Assembly: GCA_002245135.1 (NCBI GenBank)
Contig: NGBS01000405.1
Coordinates: 1 to 20,229, forward strand
DNA length: 20,229 nt
Reading direction: 5' to 3'
From: Proteromonas lacertae
Lineage: Eukaryota; Sar; Bigyra; Opalinata; Proteromonadidae
Both the position numbers and the translations under genes were made by a program. The notes beneath the pieces were generated by a model. That model did no database searches, was not told where the DNA came from, and was given only the letters and a program-made list of their open reading frames with translations. Shown piece after piece: positions 10,319 through 17,470 of this stretch (position 1 is the first letter of the stretch; every line of letters begins with the position of its first letter).

Positions 10319-10630
10319 TTATGACGGAGGATAGTGTAATCTTCCACTGCTTGTTCTATATGCCTTGTTTATGGAGGATAATTCCTCATTTTCTTCAATA
10401 ATATCCTCTTCCTCATCATCCTCTTTTTTATTTGTACTTCCCAAATTATGCTGAATTTCCTCAACAACTTCAATTACTTTAGGAGGACAATATGCTTTAT
10501 AAGTATAATATACAATTTTGATGACTTCTGTTACAACCCAAAGGATGACATATACTAAGAGGATTCCTATACTTTCCTTGATTTCCTCAACATTTGTCTC
10601 TAAGACAGTCTCATTATTTTTTGATAACAT
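10319..10630 (-). CDS. Element gene: one-span membrane protein with CPP motif (left copy)
   Basis: A 103-residue protein. An amphipathic N terminus leads to one membrane segment at about residues 21-42 (IGILLVYVILWVVTEVIKIV), then YKAYCPP and a charged tail (KEDDEEEDIIEENEE) ending in HYPPS. It is related to the protein at 13439-13822, which has the same layout and the matching HKACPP motif. ATG 10630 is preceded by the shared T-rich motif at 10657-10671. Family not recognised; a small membrane or virion-associated protein is possible. Confidence 0.65.
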   Translation of the reverse strand: MLSKNNETVLETNVEEIKESIGILLVYVILWVVTEVIKIVYYTYKAYCPPKVIEVVEEIQHNLGSTNKKEDDEEEDIIEENEELSSINKAYRTSSGRLHYPPS

Positions 10631-10656
10631 TTTGTAATTATGAGAATATAATATAC

Positions 10657-10671
10657 AAAAACAACAAGAAA
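10657..10671 (-). promoter_or_regulatory. T-rich promoter-like motif, left one-span protein gene
   Basis: TTTCTTGTTGTTTTT on the minus strand, 26 nt before the ATG at 10630. Identical to the motif at 11123-11137. Confidence 0.6.
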
Positions 10672-10696
10672 ATTAAAAATGAAATTAATTATTGTT

Positions 10697-11101
10697 TTAT
10701 TCATCATCATCATCATCATCTTCATCTAAAGGATCATATAATAAATGAAGCTGTAAATATCTTCTTTGTCTTACATTAAGATTTCCACGAAGCAAAATTG
10801 GAGGATTAGGAGTTGGATTAAAGATTAATTCAGGTAAATCAAGTTGCATAGATCTCATTCCGGTTCCAATAAACCATAATTCTGGTTCATCATTAACATC
10901 GCTAGTACGATATGGTACTACATGAATCCATCTATCTCCACCCATAATAATATTCTGTAATACTTGAGGATTAAATTTGATATACCATATAAGCTGATAT
11001 GTATTTCCTCTATCTATTACCATATACCTGTATAATTTGCAAACTACAGGTCCAACATTATTTGCTTTTAATGAAAAAGTATTAATTCTATATCTAGGCA
11101 T
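10697..11101 (-). CDS. Element gene: 134-residue protein with acidic tail
   Basis: It begins MPRYRINTFSLKANNVGPVV and looks beta-rich and globular: alternating hydrophobic residues, aromatic and proline content, no membrane span and no signal peptide. It ends in a run of acidic residues (DPLDEDDDDDDE, 123-134). I do not recognise a family. Its small size, probable beta structure and late-type promoter context would suit a minor structural protein, but nothing in the sequence proves this. The T-rich motif lies 21 nt upstream of the ATG. Confidence 0.65.
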   Translation of the reverse strand: MPRYRINTFSLKANNVGPVVCKLYRYMVIDRGNTYQLIWYIKFNPQVLQNIIMGGDRWIHVVPYRTSDVNDEPELWFIGTGMRSMQLDLPELIFNPTPNPPILLRGNLNVRQRRYLQLHLLYDPLDEDDDDDDE

Positions 11102-11122
11102 TTTTATATAAATATATATTCC

Positions 11123-11137
11123 AAAAACAACAAGAAA
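11123..11137 (-). promoter_or_regulatory. T-rich promoter-like motif, 134-residue protein gene
   Basis: TTTCTTGTTGTTTTT on the minus strand, 21 nt before the ATG at 11101. Confidence 0.6.
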
Positions 11138-11164
11138 TATGAAAATAAAGATTAATATTAGAAT

Positions 11165-11287
11165 TTATATTTCCATTTCCTCACTATCTATTTCCTCATC
11201 ATCTGTTGTTCCCCGTATGGCGGAAATCCCCGTATGGCGGAAATCTATATTGCAGAATGATTCAATCAAAACTAATATGATATTCAT
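11165..11287 (-). CDS. Possible 40-residue acidic small ORF
   Basis: It reads MNIILVLIESFC at the start and TTDDEEIDSEEMEI at the end. The acidic C terminus uses GAG/GAA codons like the neighbouring left-block genes, so this may be a true small gene or the tail of a decayed one. It contains the 17-bp direct repeat. There is no T-rich motif in front of it. Low confidence. Confidence 0.25.
   Translation of the reverse strand: MNIILVLIESFCNIDFRHTGISAIRGTTDDEEIDSEEMEI
11211..11244. repeat. Two exact copies of CCCCGTATGGCGGAAAT
   Basis: A 17-bp direct tandem repeat, GC-rich against its surroundings, lying at the outer edge of the left gene block. It could be a pair of binding sites or a simple slippage duplication. 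Confidence 0.8.
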
Positions 11288-11570
11288 GATGATCGGAGTT
11301 AGTTATTAACAAATATATAATAAACTTTATCATATGTAAGACATGAGACGATATCACTCAATTCACCAATATATTTAATATTATTTAATATTCTATTAGT
11401 ACATATTCTAACTAAGAATATTATAAAATATTATAAAAAAATTCCATCTGGTTATTATGATAATCGAAAAAATATAATGAAATTCCTTAATTTTTTCACC
11501 CCCTTAATTGTGCAATTTTTCTATTTTTAAAACATTTACTAATTCTTTTATGCTAAAGTAGTCATAAAAT
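11288..11570. other. AT-rich spacer between left and middle blocks
   Basis: About 280 bases with no convincing gene. It contains ATATTA-rich sequence and a run of C residues (CACCCCC, near 11500). The left-block genes point away from it on the minus strand and the middle block on the plus strand, so it is the central divergent region of the element. Confidence 0.5.
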
Positions 11571-11583
11571 ATATGTATAACCG

Positions 11584-11688
11584 TAAGAATATCACTGTAG
11601 GTGGGTAACCCGTACCAGACTATTCTTAGGTGCCTTCTACAGGTAAGAATAAGCGATTTGAGTGTAAATTAGTTTTTGGTACGGGTTA
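11584..11688 (+). ncRNA. Candidate structured segment, copy 1
   Basis: Complementary pieces occur in the order A-B-C-A'-B'-A-C'. A is TAAGAATA (11584-11591, again 11644-11651), A' TATTCTTA (11621-11628). B is CTGTAG (11595-11600), B' CTACAG (11637-11642). C is TAACCCGTACC (11606-11616), C' GGTACGGGTTA (11678-11688). One fold is a nested hairpin (C-C' around A'-A); the other is a pseudoknotted A-B-C set. CTACAG next to GTAAGAAT also looks like an abutted splice acceptor and donor. Transcription is not shown; it may act as DNA or RNA. Confidence 0.45.
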
Positions 11689-11795
11689 TACTGGAGGAAG
11701 CGGTGAATTTAAATTTCTTTATATATTTTAGTGTATGAGTTATTTTATGGGTTAAAATTTTTCTTTTGTTTTTTGTATATAATTTCATTTAACTT

Positions 11796-11810
11796 TTTCT
11801 TATTGTTTTT
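11796..11810 (+). promoter_or_regulatory. T-rich promoter-like motif, truncated copy
   Basis: TTTCTTATTGTTTTT, 22 nt before the ATG at 11833. Confidence 0.55.
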
Positions 11811-11832
11811 TATCAATCATAATTTCAAAAGA

Positions 11833-12081
11833 ATGTCAAGAATTTGGATCGAGAATGTTAATATAGAAGATAGAAATAAGCGTGAAGATGAAGACTTTGA
11901 AAGAATCTATGCAATCATTGAAAGTGAAGTAGCTAGAATAGTAGCTGAGCCACCTCCAGTAGTAATGTGGTATACTTCTGATACAGCTGATGAGGATGAT
12001 AGAAAGTATGAAGAATGGCGTGCAATTCATAAACCAACCAGATATATGTATAACCGTAAGAATATCACTGTAGGTGGGTAA
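11833..12081 (+). CDS. Element gene: small acidic protein, copy truncated by the duplication
   Basis: Starts MSRIWIENVNIEDRNKREDE, as the longer copy at 12307 does, and shares the ATSDTADEDDRKYEEW-type middle (here YTSDTADEDDRKYEEW). After THKPTR-equivalent position 12041 it runs into the repeated folded segment instead of its normal C terminus, giving a short unrelated tail. The T-rich motif is at 11796-11810, 22 nt before the ATG. Confidence 0.6.
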   Translation: MSRIWIENVNIEDRNKREDEDFERIYAIIESEVARIVAEPPPVVMWYTSDTADEDDRKYEEWRAIHKPTRYMYNRKNITVGG

Positions 12082-12161
12082 CCCGTACCAGACTATTCTT
12101 AGGTGCCTTCTACAGGTAAGAATAAGCGATTTGAGTGTAAATTAGTTTTTGGTACAGGTTA
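12057..12161 (+). ncRNA. Candidate structured segment, copy 2
   Basis: Second copy of the folded segment, 473 bp to the right. All A and B pieces are unchanged. C' is GGTACAGGTTA, so the C-C' helix has one C-A mismatch. It lies directly upstream of the intact copy of the small gene. Confidence 0.45.
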
Positions 12162-12269
12162 TACTGGAGCAAGTGGTGAGTTTAAATTTCTTTATATATT
12201 TTAGTGTATGAGTTATTTTATGGGTTAAAATTTTTTCTTTTGTTTTTTGTATATAATTTCATTTAACTT

Positions 12270-12284
12270 TTTCTTATTGTTTTT
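12270..12284 (+). promoter_or_regulatory. T-rich promoter-like motif, full copy
   Basis: TTTCTTATTGTTTTT, 22 nt before the ATG at 12307; same as copy 1. Confidence 0.55.
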
Positions 12285-12306
12285 TATCAATCATAATTTC
12301 AAAAGA

Positions 12307-12660
12307 ATGTCAAGAATTTGGATCGAGAATGTTAATATAGAAGATAGAAATAAGCGTGAAGATGAAGACTTTGAAAGAATCTATGCAATCATTGAAAGTG
12401 AAGTAGCTAGAATAGTAGCTCAACCACCACCGCCATCACCTCCAGTAGTAATGTGGTATACTTCTGATACAGCTGATGAGGATGACAGAAAGTATGAAGA
12501 ATGGCGTGCAATTCATAAACCAACTAGAGTAGCACAAGCAACCATACGTCCTAGAAAATGGGTTGATCCTGAAGAGGAGCGCAGAAAAACAAAGATGTTA
12601 AAGCGTTATGGTATTGATGAAAAAAACATCATTGAAGAAAGACTAAGATTTCATAACTAA
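12307..12660 (+). CDS. Element gene: small charged protein, full copy
   Basis: 117 residues. Acidic helical N terminus (NIEDRNKREDEDFERIYAII), a proline hinge (PPPPSPP), a conserved-looking VVMWYTSDTADEDD block, then a basic helical end (RRKTKMLKRYGIDEKNI). No membrane segment. Family not recognised. I chose the ATG at 12307 because it is the first after the T-rich motif and because the upstream in-frame sequence is leader DNA that both copies share. Confidence 0.65.
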   Translation: MSRIWIENVNIEDRNKREDEDFERIYAIIESEVARIVAQPPPPSPPVVMWYTSDTADEDDRKYEEWRAIHKPTRVAQATIRPRKWVDPEEERRKTKMLKRYGIDEKNIIEERLRFHN

Positions 12661-12751
12661 TTCTTAAATCATTGGTTTTAATTGAATTTTTGTTATTTGA
12701 TTGGCTGAATAGAAATAAACATAATATTACATAATTCTTTTCATTCGTAAA

Positions 12752-12766
12752 TTTCTTGCGATTTTT
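12752..12766 (+). promoter_or_regulatory. T-rich promoter-like motif, zinc-finger gene
   Basis: TTTCTTGCGATTTTT, 22 nt before the ATG at 12789; two or three bases differ from the other copies. Confidence 0.5.
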
Positions 12767-12788
12767 GAAATAATTTACATAAATTAAA

Positions 12789-13373
12789 ATGAGTGATTTA
12801 CAAAATGAACTCGATGTTAGTATTGAAAAACACTTACAAAAAGGTGAAATGTATGAGAATGATATGTCTGAAGTAAAATCATTAATTATTAAAGTATTTA
12901 AGGATATGCTGGATGGTATGTATTCTGTGATTGAAGAGTATGAAGATGATCCAGAATGGAGTGAACAACCAGGTGATGATATTGATATAACAATGGAAGA
13001 AGAAGAAGTGAAGGAAGAAAAACAAAGTGAATCTAAATCTAAAAAAAGAAAGGATATAACAAAGTCAGATTCAGATTCACAAGTGTGTAGTACTTGTGGT
13101 AAGAAGAAAGCTAATGATGAATTTGGTTATAAGAGTGAAGGTGTATTCTATAAATCTTGTACAGAGTGTAGAAATAAGAAGAAGAGAAGATATGAAGAAG
13201 TAAAGAAAGGAAGTGATAATAGTGGAGAAGATAAGAAGCGTAAAGTAGAGAGTAGTTCCACTGCCGAGGGTCGACCAAAGGTAGATATTGCTAAAGTAGA
13301 AACACCTACAAGTTCTATCCCGGGGGTAGCTACAGTAGATCTAACTACATCACCTACCTGTATAATTAATTAA
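12789..13373 (+). CDS. Element gene: CxxC zinc-finger protein
   Basis: 194 residues. The N terminus is acidic and helical; residues 100-127 carry a four-cysteine zinc ribbon, CSTC (C100, C103) and CTEC (C124, C127), with KKKANDEFGYKSEG between, followed by the basic KKKRRYEE. This CxxC-x20-CxxCR type, with a Lys/Phe-rich spacer, is common in viral and mobile-element proteins and usually binds nucleic acid. Flanking low-complexity basic stretches (KSKKRKD, EDKKRKVES) suit nuclear targeting. A regulator or a genome-associated protein is likely. It has the T-rich motif 22 nt upstream. Confidence 0.65.
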   Translation: MSDLQNELDVSIEKHLQKGEMYENDMSEVKSLIIKVFKDMLDGMYSVIEEYEDDPEWSEQPGDDIDITMEEEEVKEEKQSESKSKKRKDITKSDSDSQVCSTCGKKKANDEFGYKSEGVFYKSCTECRNKKKRRYEEVKKGSDNSGEDKKRKVESSSTAEGRPKVDIAKVETPTSSIPGVATVDLTTSPTCIIN

Positions 13374-13400
13374 CTTTTGGTTTAAAAATTCATTTTTATA

Positions 13401-13415
13401 TTTCTATGCGTTTTT
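13401..13415 (+). promoter_or_regulatory. T-rich promoter-like motif, right one-span protein gene
   Basis: TTTCTATGCGTTTTT, 23 nt before the ATG at 13439; the most diverged of the set. Confidence 0.45.
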
Positions 13416-13438
13416 ATATATAAACAATTTCACATAAT

Positions 13439-13822
13439 ATGCCATATAATACATCTATAGTTATGTTAGGTGATATGAAAGATACTTTAAATGGTTTGAA
13501 ACAAGAACTGTATATTTTATTAGGTTGTGTAGTTCTATGGGTTCTTTATAAATGCAAGAGAATATGTGCATGGTGTTATCATAAAGCCTGTCCTCCAGAA
13601 TTAAGTGAAATATTAGCTGAGCCAGAACCTGCTGTTCAATTAGCATTAAGAAAATCTACTATTGTTTCTGCTATTCCATTTACTTTAACACCTGAAAATA
13701 GTAGAATAAATTCTAGAAATGCTAGTGATAATGAAGATGAAGAGCAATTAGAAACAGAAATAGAAATTATTCCTATTAATAAACCTGAGATTGAAATTCA
13801 AAAACCAATCATAAATATTTAA
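13439..13822 (+). CDS. Element gene: one-span membrane protein with CPP motif (right copy)
   Basis: 127 residues. Residues 23-38 (ELYILLGCVVLWVLYK) form one membrane span, followed by CAWCYHKACPPELSEILAE and an acidic, low-complexity tail. The span, the spacing and the HKACPP motif match the 103-residue protein at 10319-10630 (YKAYCPP), although the two are transcribed in opposite directions and the rest has diverged. The pair shows an old duplication within this element or two related elements side by side. Function unknown. Confidence 0.65.
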   Translation: MPYNTSIVMLGDMKDTLNGLKQELYILLGCVVLWVLYKCKRICAWCYHKACPPELSEILAEPEPAVQLALRKSTIVSAIPFTLTPENSRINSRNASDNEDEEQLETEIEIIPINKPEIEIQKPIINI

Positions 13823-14046
13823 TTTTATATATAGTCTTTTTTTCGTATTTGATTTTTGAAAGTTATTTTTTTGCACCCCCTTAAAAAATTACATAAAGAA
13901 AAACCGTTTTTTTTCATTCACACTTTTCTTACTCATTTTCAGTATTTTATTTTTTTCATTTTTTTACTTTAATAGAAAATTAATTATTCAATCATTCAAT
14001 CAAAAATGCCAGCAGACAGAGTCAAACAACCAACCAATTCAGAATT

Positions 14047-15108
14047 ATGCTCCCAGCTCCATTAAAGGGACAGGCTTATGAGTTCTATCAGAAAGTGAGT
14101 CGTAACATCCAGCATTTAAAGACATTTTGCGACGAAATGTATATTCAAAGTTTGGCTTATGATGACAGCAAAAAATCAAAGAAGAAACAAAATCCACCAC
14201 AATTCAACTATATCGAATTAGAGAAGTCAGCTACAGCAGTTTATTATTGCTTTTCATGTAAGTTTGATAATCAGAAGTTAATTCCCATTAAACATCTAGA
14301 GACATTAGATCAAAATGAGTATATGAATTTATACTTTAGTGACGATGAGATGAAGAGTATAGTAAAACCAAATGTAAAACCGATTAAACCTTTTATTCAA
14401 CCTCAGTTAAAACAACAACAACAACCACAACAAGAACCACCACCACCAACTGTACCTCAAAAACCTAAAAGAGTTTATAAAAGAAGAACTGATACTGTAA
14501 AGAAACCTAAAACAAAAGCAGTTATTGATAGTGATGATGAATTAATTCATTTAAAGAAAAGAAAGATTGTTAAGGATTCTGATTTTGTTGATGAACCAAT
14601 GGGTATAATTGTGAAAGATACTGAATCAAGAACATCTGCTGATGATTTATTAAGTAGCCAAAGTCCTACCTTTACACCTCCAATGTCACCAAGGTCTGAT
14701 ACTACACTTCTTGATGTTACTGATATTGATATGCTGGATGCTGAATTGAAATATTTTAATGCTGAATTAACTAAAAAAGATGAAGAAAAACAAAAAGAGA
14801 TAGAAGAGAAAATTAAACATCAAGATGCTGAGAGAAAGAAACAAGAAGATGAAGAAAAAAAGAAAAAACAACAAGAAGAAGAAAGAGTTAGAAAAGTACA
14901 AGAAGAAGCAGAGAGAAAAAGAAAACAAGAAGAAGCAGAAAAGAAAAGAAAAGAAGAATTAGTCGTTATTAGAATGCTTCAAGAAGAAGAGAATATGAGA
15001 CAACAAGAAGAGTTAAGAAAGAAATGGGTATTAGAACAAAAGAGACAAATGGAAGAAAAGATGAAAAAAGAAAACGATGAATTAGAAAGAAATGGAAGAA
15101 GAGTTTAA
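14047..15108 (+). CDS. Element gene: coiled-coil protein with E/K/Q-rich C-terminal half
   Basis: About 350 residues. The N-terminal 100 or so look folded (GQAYEFYQKVSRNIQHLKTF; YYCFSCKFDN). Then comes a glutamine/proline run, basic stretches (KRVYKRRTD), two SDSDDE-like or DSDDE acidic patches, and from about residue 240 a long charged coiled coil. The layout (globular start, DSDDE patches, helical end) resembles the left-block charged protein but I see no firm sequence match. An ATG at 14006 lies in another frame. Family not recognised. Confidence 0.5.
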   Translation: MLPAPLKGQAYEFYQKVSRNIQHLKTFCDEMYIQSLAYDDSKKSKKKQNPPQFNYIELEKSATAVYYCFSCKFDNQKLIPIKHLETLDQNEYMNLYFSDDEMKSIVKPNVKPIKPFIQPQLKQQQQPQQEPPPPTVPQKPKRVYKRRTDTVKKPKTKAVIDSDDELIHLKKRKIVKDSDFVDEPMGIIVKDTESRTSADDLLSSQSPTFTPPMSPRSDTTLLDVTDIDMLDAELKYFNAELTKKDEEKQKEIEEKIKHQDAERKKQEDEEKKKKQQEEERVRKVQEEAERKRKQEEAEKKRKEELVVIRMLQEEENMRQQEELRKKWVLEQKRQMEEKMKKENDELERNGRRV

Positions 15109-15315
15109 GAAGAGAATAGAAGAAGAGAAAAGAAAGAAAGCTGAAGAGTTTGAGAAGATAATGAAGAACTTATAAGTATTAATATATATACTTTAAATTT
15201 GTCTGGTTTATGCTTTAATCCATATACTTGAAAAAGCACTTTGAATTCATTACTTTGATAAAAATTGGTGTTTGTTTAATATGTAAAAAAATAACATAAA
15301 TAAAAAACATAAAAA

Positions 15316-16476
15316 TTATACGAAATCATTAAATAGCGAATTTTTCTTATATACTCTACCATATCTACTTTTTCTACCTTCTGGTACTGGTTGAATATCT
15401 GGTTCTATAGGTTGTGCTTCATTATTTATACTATGAATTTGTCTTAATCTAAACTTGCCATTTGTTGTAATACTATTAACTGGTACTCTTTTAATTTCAT
15501 GTGATTTGAATCTATATGAACCTATATCTCTAGGATTGAATTCTTTAGGTATTGTTCCATCCAAGTTCTTAACAGAATATGAAAACGGACCAACTTTGTG
15601 TATTTGGTATACTTTATCAGTATAATAAGTAGTTTTTTGAAGTTTGTTATCTCTACGTTCCTTTATTCTGACATAAATCATCAGCTTTAAAATGAGTATC
15701 ACTTTTACGCTTCTTTAAGTTTCTAGCATGGGATTCTTATACAATCTATCTTGGACTTCAAAATCATTGAATACTTCATTTGGAGTTAGATTATTGAGTG
15801 CAGAATGTGGTTTTGCATTGTAATCATCTACAACAGTATATACTATATTACACAATGATTCAATATTGTTAATTTTATCAAATTCTTCATCAGAAAATGT
15901 ATTAATTTTTCTATAAAACATATCTTTAATAGTTCTCACACATCGATCCAATATTTTCATTATATTATGTTCATTACGTTCTTTAAGTATAAATCGTATA
16001 TGATTTTTGTTAAACAAATCTAAAAATTTCTTACCATAGATAATACCAGACTCTTCATCTGACAATATACTTCCTACAAAACGAGCGTTTTCATCCTTAG
16101 GTTGCATACCCTGATAAAACCATTTTTCAAACACTGGATATACATCATTTTCTGATTTAGATTTAACATAATATATCCAACACTTACGACTAACAACTTC
16201 TATAATTAACAAAAATGGAACTTTTGTATTGTTGAAAAACACCAAATCTATTTGATATGACCCAGGTAACTTTTCAATTTCATATTTAATTCTATTCCTT
16301 TTAGTTGCAGTGATTTGATAATCTGGTTTAGACTCTACAAGTTCACTACTAGCTTTTTAATGTCAGATTTTTTAAAGTTATTCTCAAGTTCATTTACAGA
16401 GAAATTAATAAAGTCTCGTTTGTTTAAATAACCATATGTTTTGTATAACTCATTTATTTTATCTTGTAGTGACATT
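15316..16476 (-). pseudogene. Polinton-type integrase (rve/DDE family), broken
   Basis: The core shows FFNNTKVPFLLIIEVVSRK, then GSILSDEESGI, then ERNEHNIMKILDRCVRTIK and YNAKPHSALNNLTPNEVF, which is the usual order of a retroviral-type integrase core in Polintons. The C-terminal part (YYTDKVYQIHKVGPFSYSV) is the SH3/chromo-like tail. The likely start is the ATG at 16476 (MSLQDKINELYKTYGYLNKR). It is a fossil with a few breaks and would once have inserted the element into host DNA. It runs towards the coiled-coil gene and away from the basic-protein gene's 3' end. Confidence 0.85.
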
Positions 16477-16542
16477 CAAACAATATATAAAAAATATGAA
16501 TGATATATATTTAAAGAATTAATGAATTAAAATATAATTAAA

Positions 16543-17310
16543 TCATTCTTCTACCTCTCCCAAATCCTTATCACTTAAAGCGTTACCAAAGTTAATAGAC
16601 TTAGCAGCACTAATAAAACCATTACTAATTACTTTCTTAGCAGGGAATGGTCTACGAGTACTAATTAAATCACTATCTTCTATCTTAGTTCTCTTAATTC
16701 TTGGAGGTGAAACAAATTTGTTTTGATTAGCTTGTTCTTTCTTAATTTTCTTCTCATTACTTCTTCTAATAGTTGTAGCTAAATCAGGATTTTCATCATA
16801 ACCAACAATATCACTACAAACTCTATGATTAACAAAGTTTTGAGTACCATTACTCTTAATAGAGATTTGATTATCAACAACACTTACAGCAATTTTACTA
16901 CCAACATCAACATCAGATGGAACTCTATAGTTACTATTATCCCATATCATAATAGAATTGAAATTGTGGAAGTATTTAATACCATGTTGAGGTTCTCTAC
17001 ATCCTACACTAATCAAATATCCACGAATGATTTTTTCTATAAAGTCATTCTCGTTTCTATCATAAATTTGTTTCAATACATATTTCACTTCATCAGCTGA
17101 ATATGTTTCAAAATCTCTTCCATTATTAATTACAACTTTATGATCCAAATCATGAACAAAAGTAATCAATACATATTGACTAGTTTTAGTAGGCTTAACT
17201 GTAATACTCTCAACAGTTCCTTTAATAATCCACTTGTTACATAACTTTGGATTCTTGTAGTAATCACTGAATTCTACATCTGTAGCTTCATAGGGTGTTT
17301 CGTTACTCAT
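16543..17310 (-). CDS. Element gene: basic protein, possibly single-strand DNA binding
   Basis: 255 residues. The first 130 or so look like alternating strands (WIIKGTVESITVKPTKTSQY, YVLITFVHDLDHKVVINNG), as in an OB fold. The C-terminal half is basic and unstructured (KKIKKEQANQ, PPRIKRTKIED), ending with an acidic tip (DKDLGEVEE). A basic, acidic-tailed OB protein would fit a single-strand DNA-binding role next to a protein-primed polymerase, but the family match is only by impression. There is no T-rich motif upstream; the leader reads TTATATAAA near the ATG. It is divergent to the polymerase gene across a 160-bp gap. Confidence 0.45.
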   Translation of the reverse strand: MSNETPYEATDVEFSDYYKNPKLCNKWIIKGTVESITVKPTKTSQYVLITFVHDLDHKVVINNGRDFETYSADEVKYVLKQIYDRNENDFIEKIIRGYLISVGCREPQHGIKYFHNFNSIMIWDNSNYRVPSDVDVGSKIAVSVVDNQISIKSNGTQNFVNHRVCSDIVGYDENPDLATTIRRSNEKKIKKEQANQNKFVSPPRIKRTKIEDSDLISTRRPFPAKKVISNGFISAAKSINFGNALSDKDLGEVEE

Positions 17311-17470
17311 TTTATATAAGGGAGAGATGAAAATAAAAAATGATTAAAAAATGTCAAGAAAAATGAAAATGAAAATTTCTTTTTATTTTTAAAGTCGACC
17401 AATCAAATCATCCGACCAATCAAATTTCATATTTCCATTTTTGATTTATTTCTCGAATTCTGTCTATATA

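Larger units (their letters stand above)
11571..12529. repeat. Tandem duplication, period 473 bp, two copies
   Basis: Copy 1 is about 11571-12043 and copy 2 about 12044-12529. They are nearly identical across the folded segment, the leader and the first part of a coding region. Copy 2 carries 12 extra bases in a proline-codon run, plus a few substitutions. Both begin at ATATGTATAACCG. The near identity points to a recent event. Confidence 0.93.

Noticed and set aside
11571-11700. Known self-cleaving ribozyme (hammerhead, HDV or twister)
   Set aside because: No hammerhead CTGANGA/GAAA core and no convincing HDV or twister core could be found, so only a generic structured segment is called.
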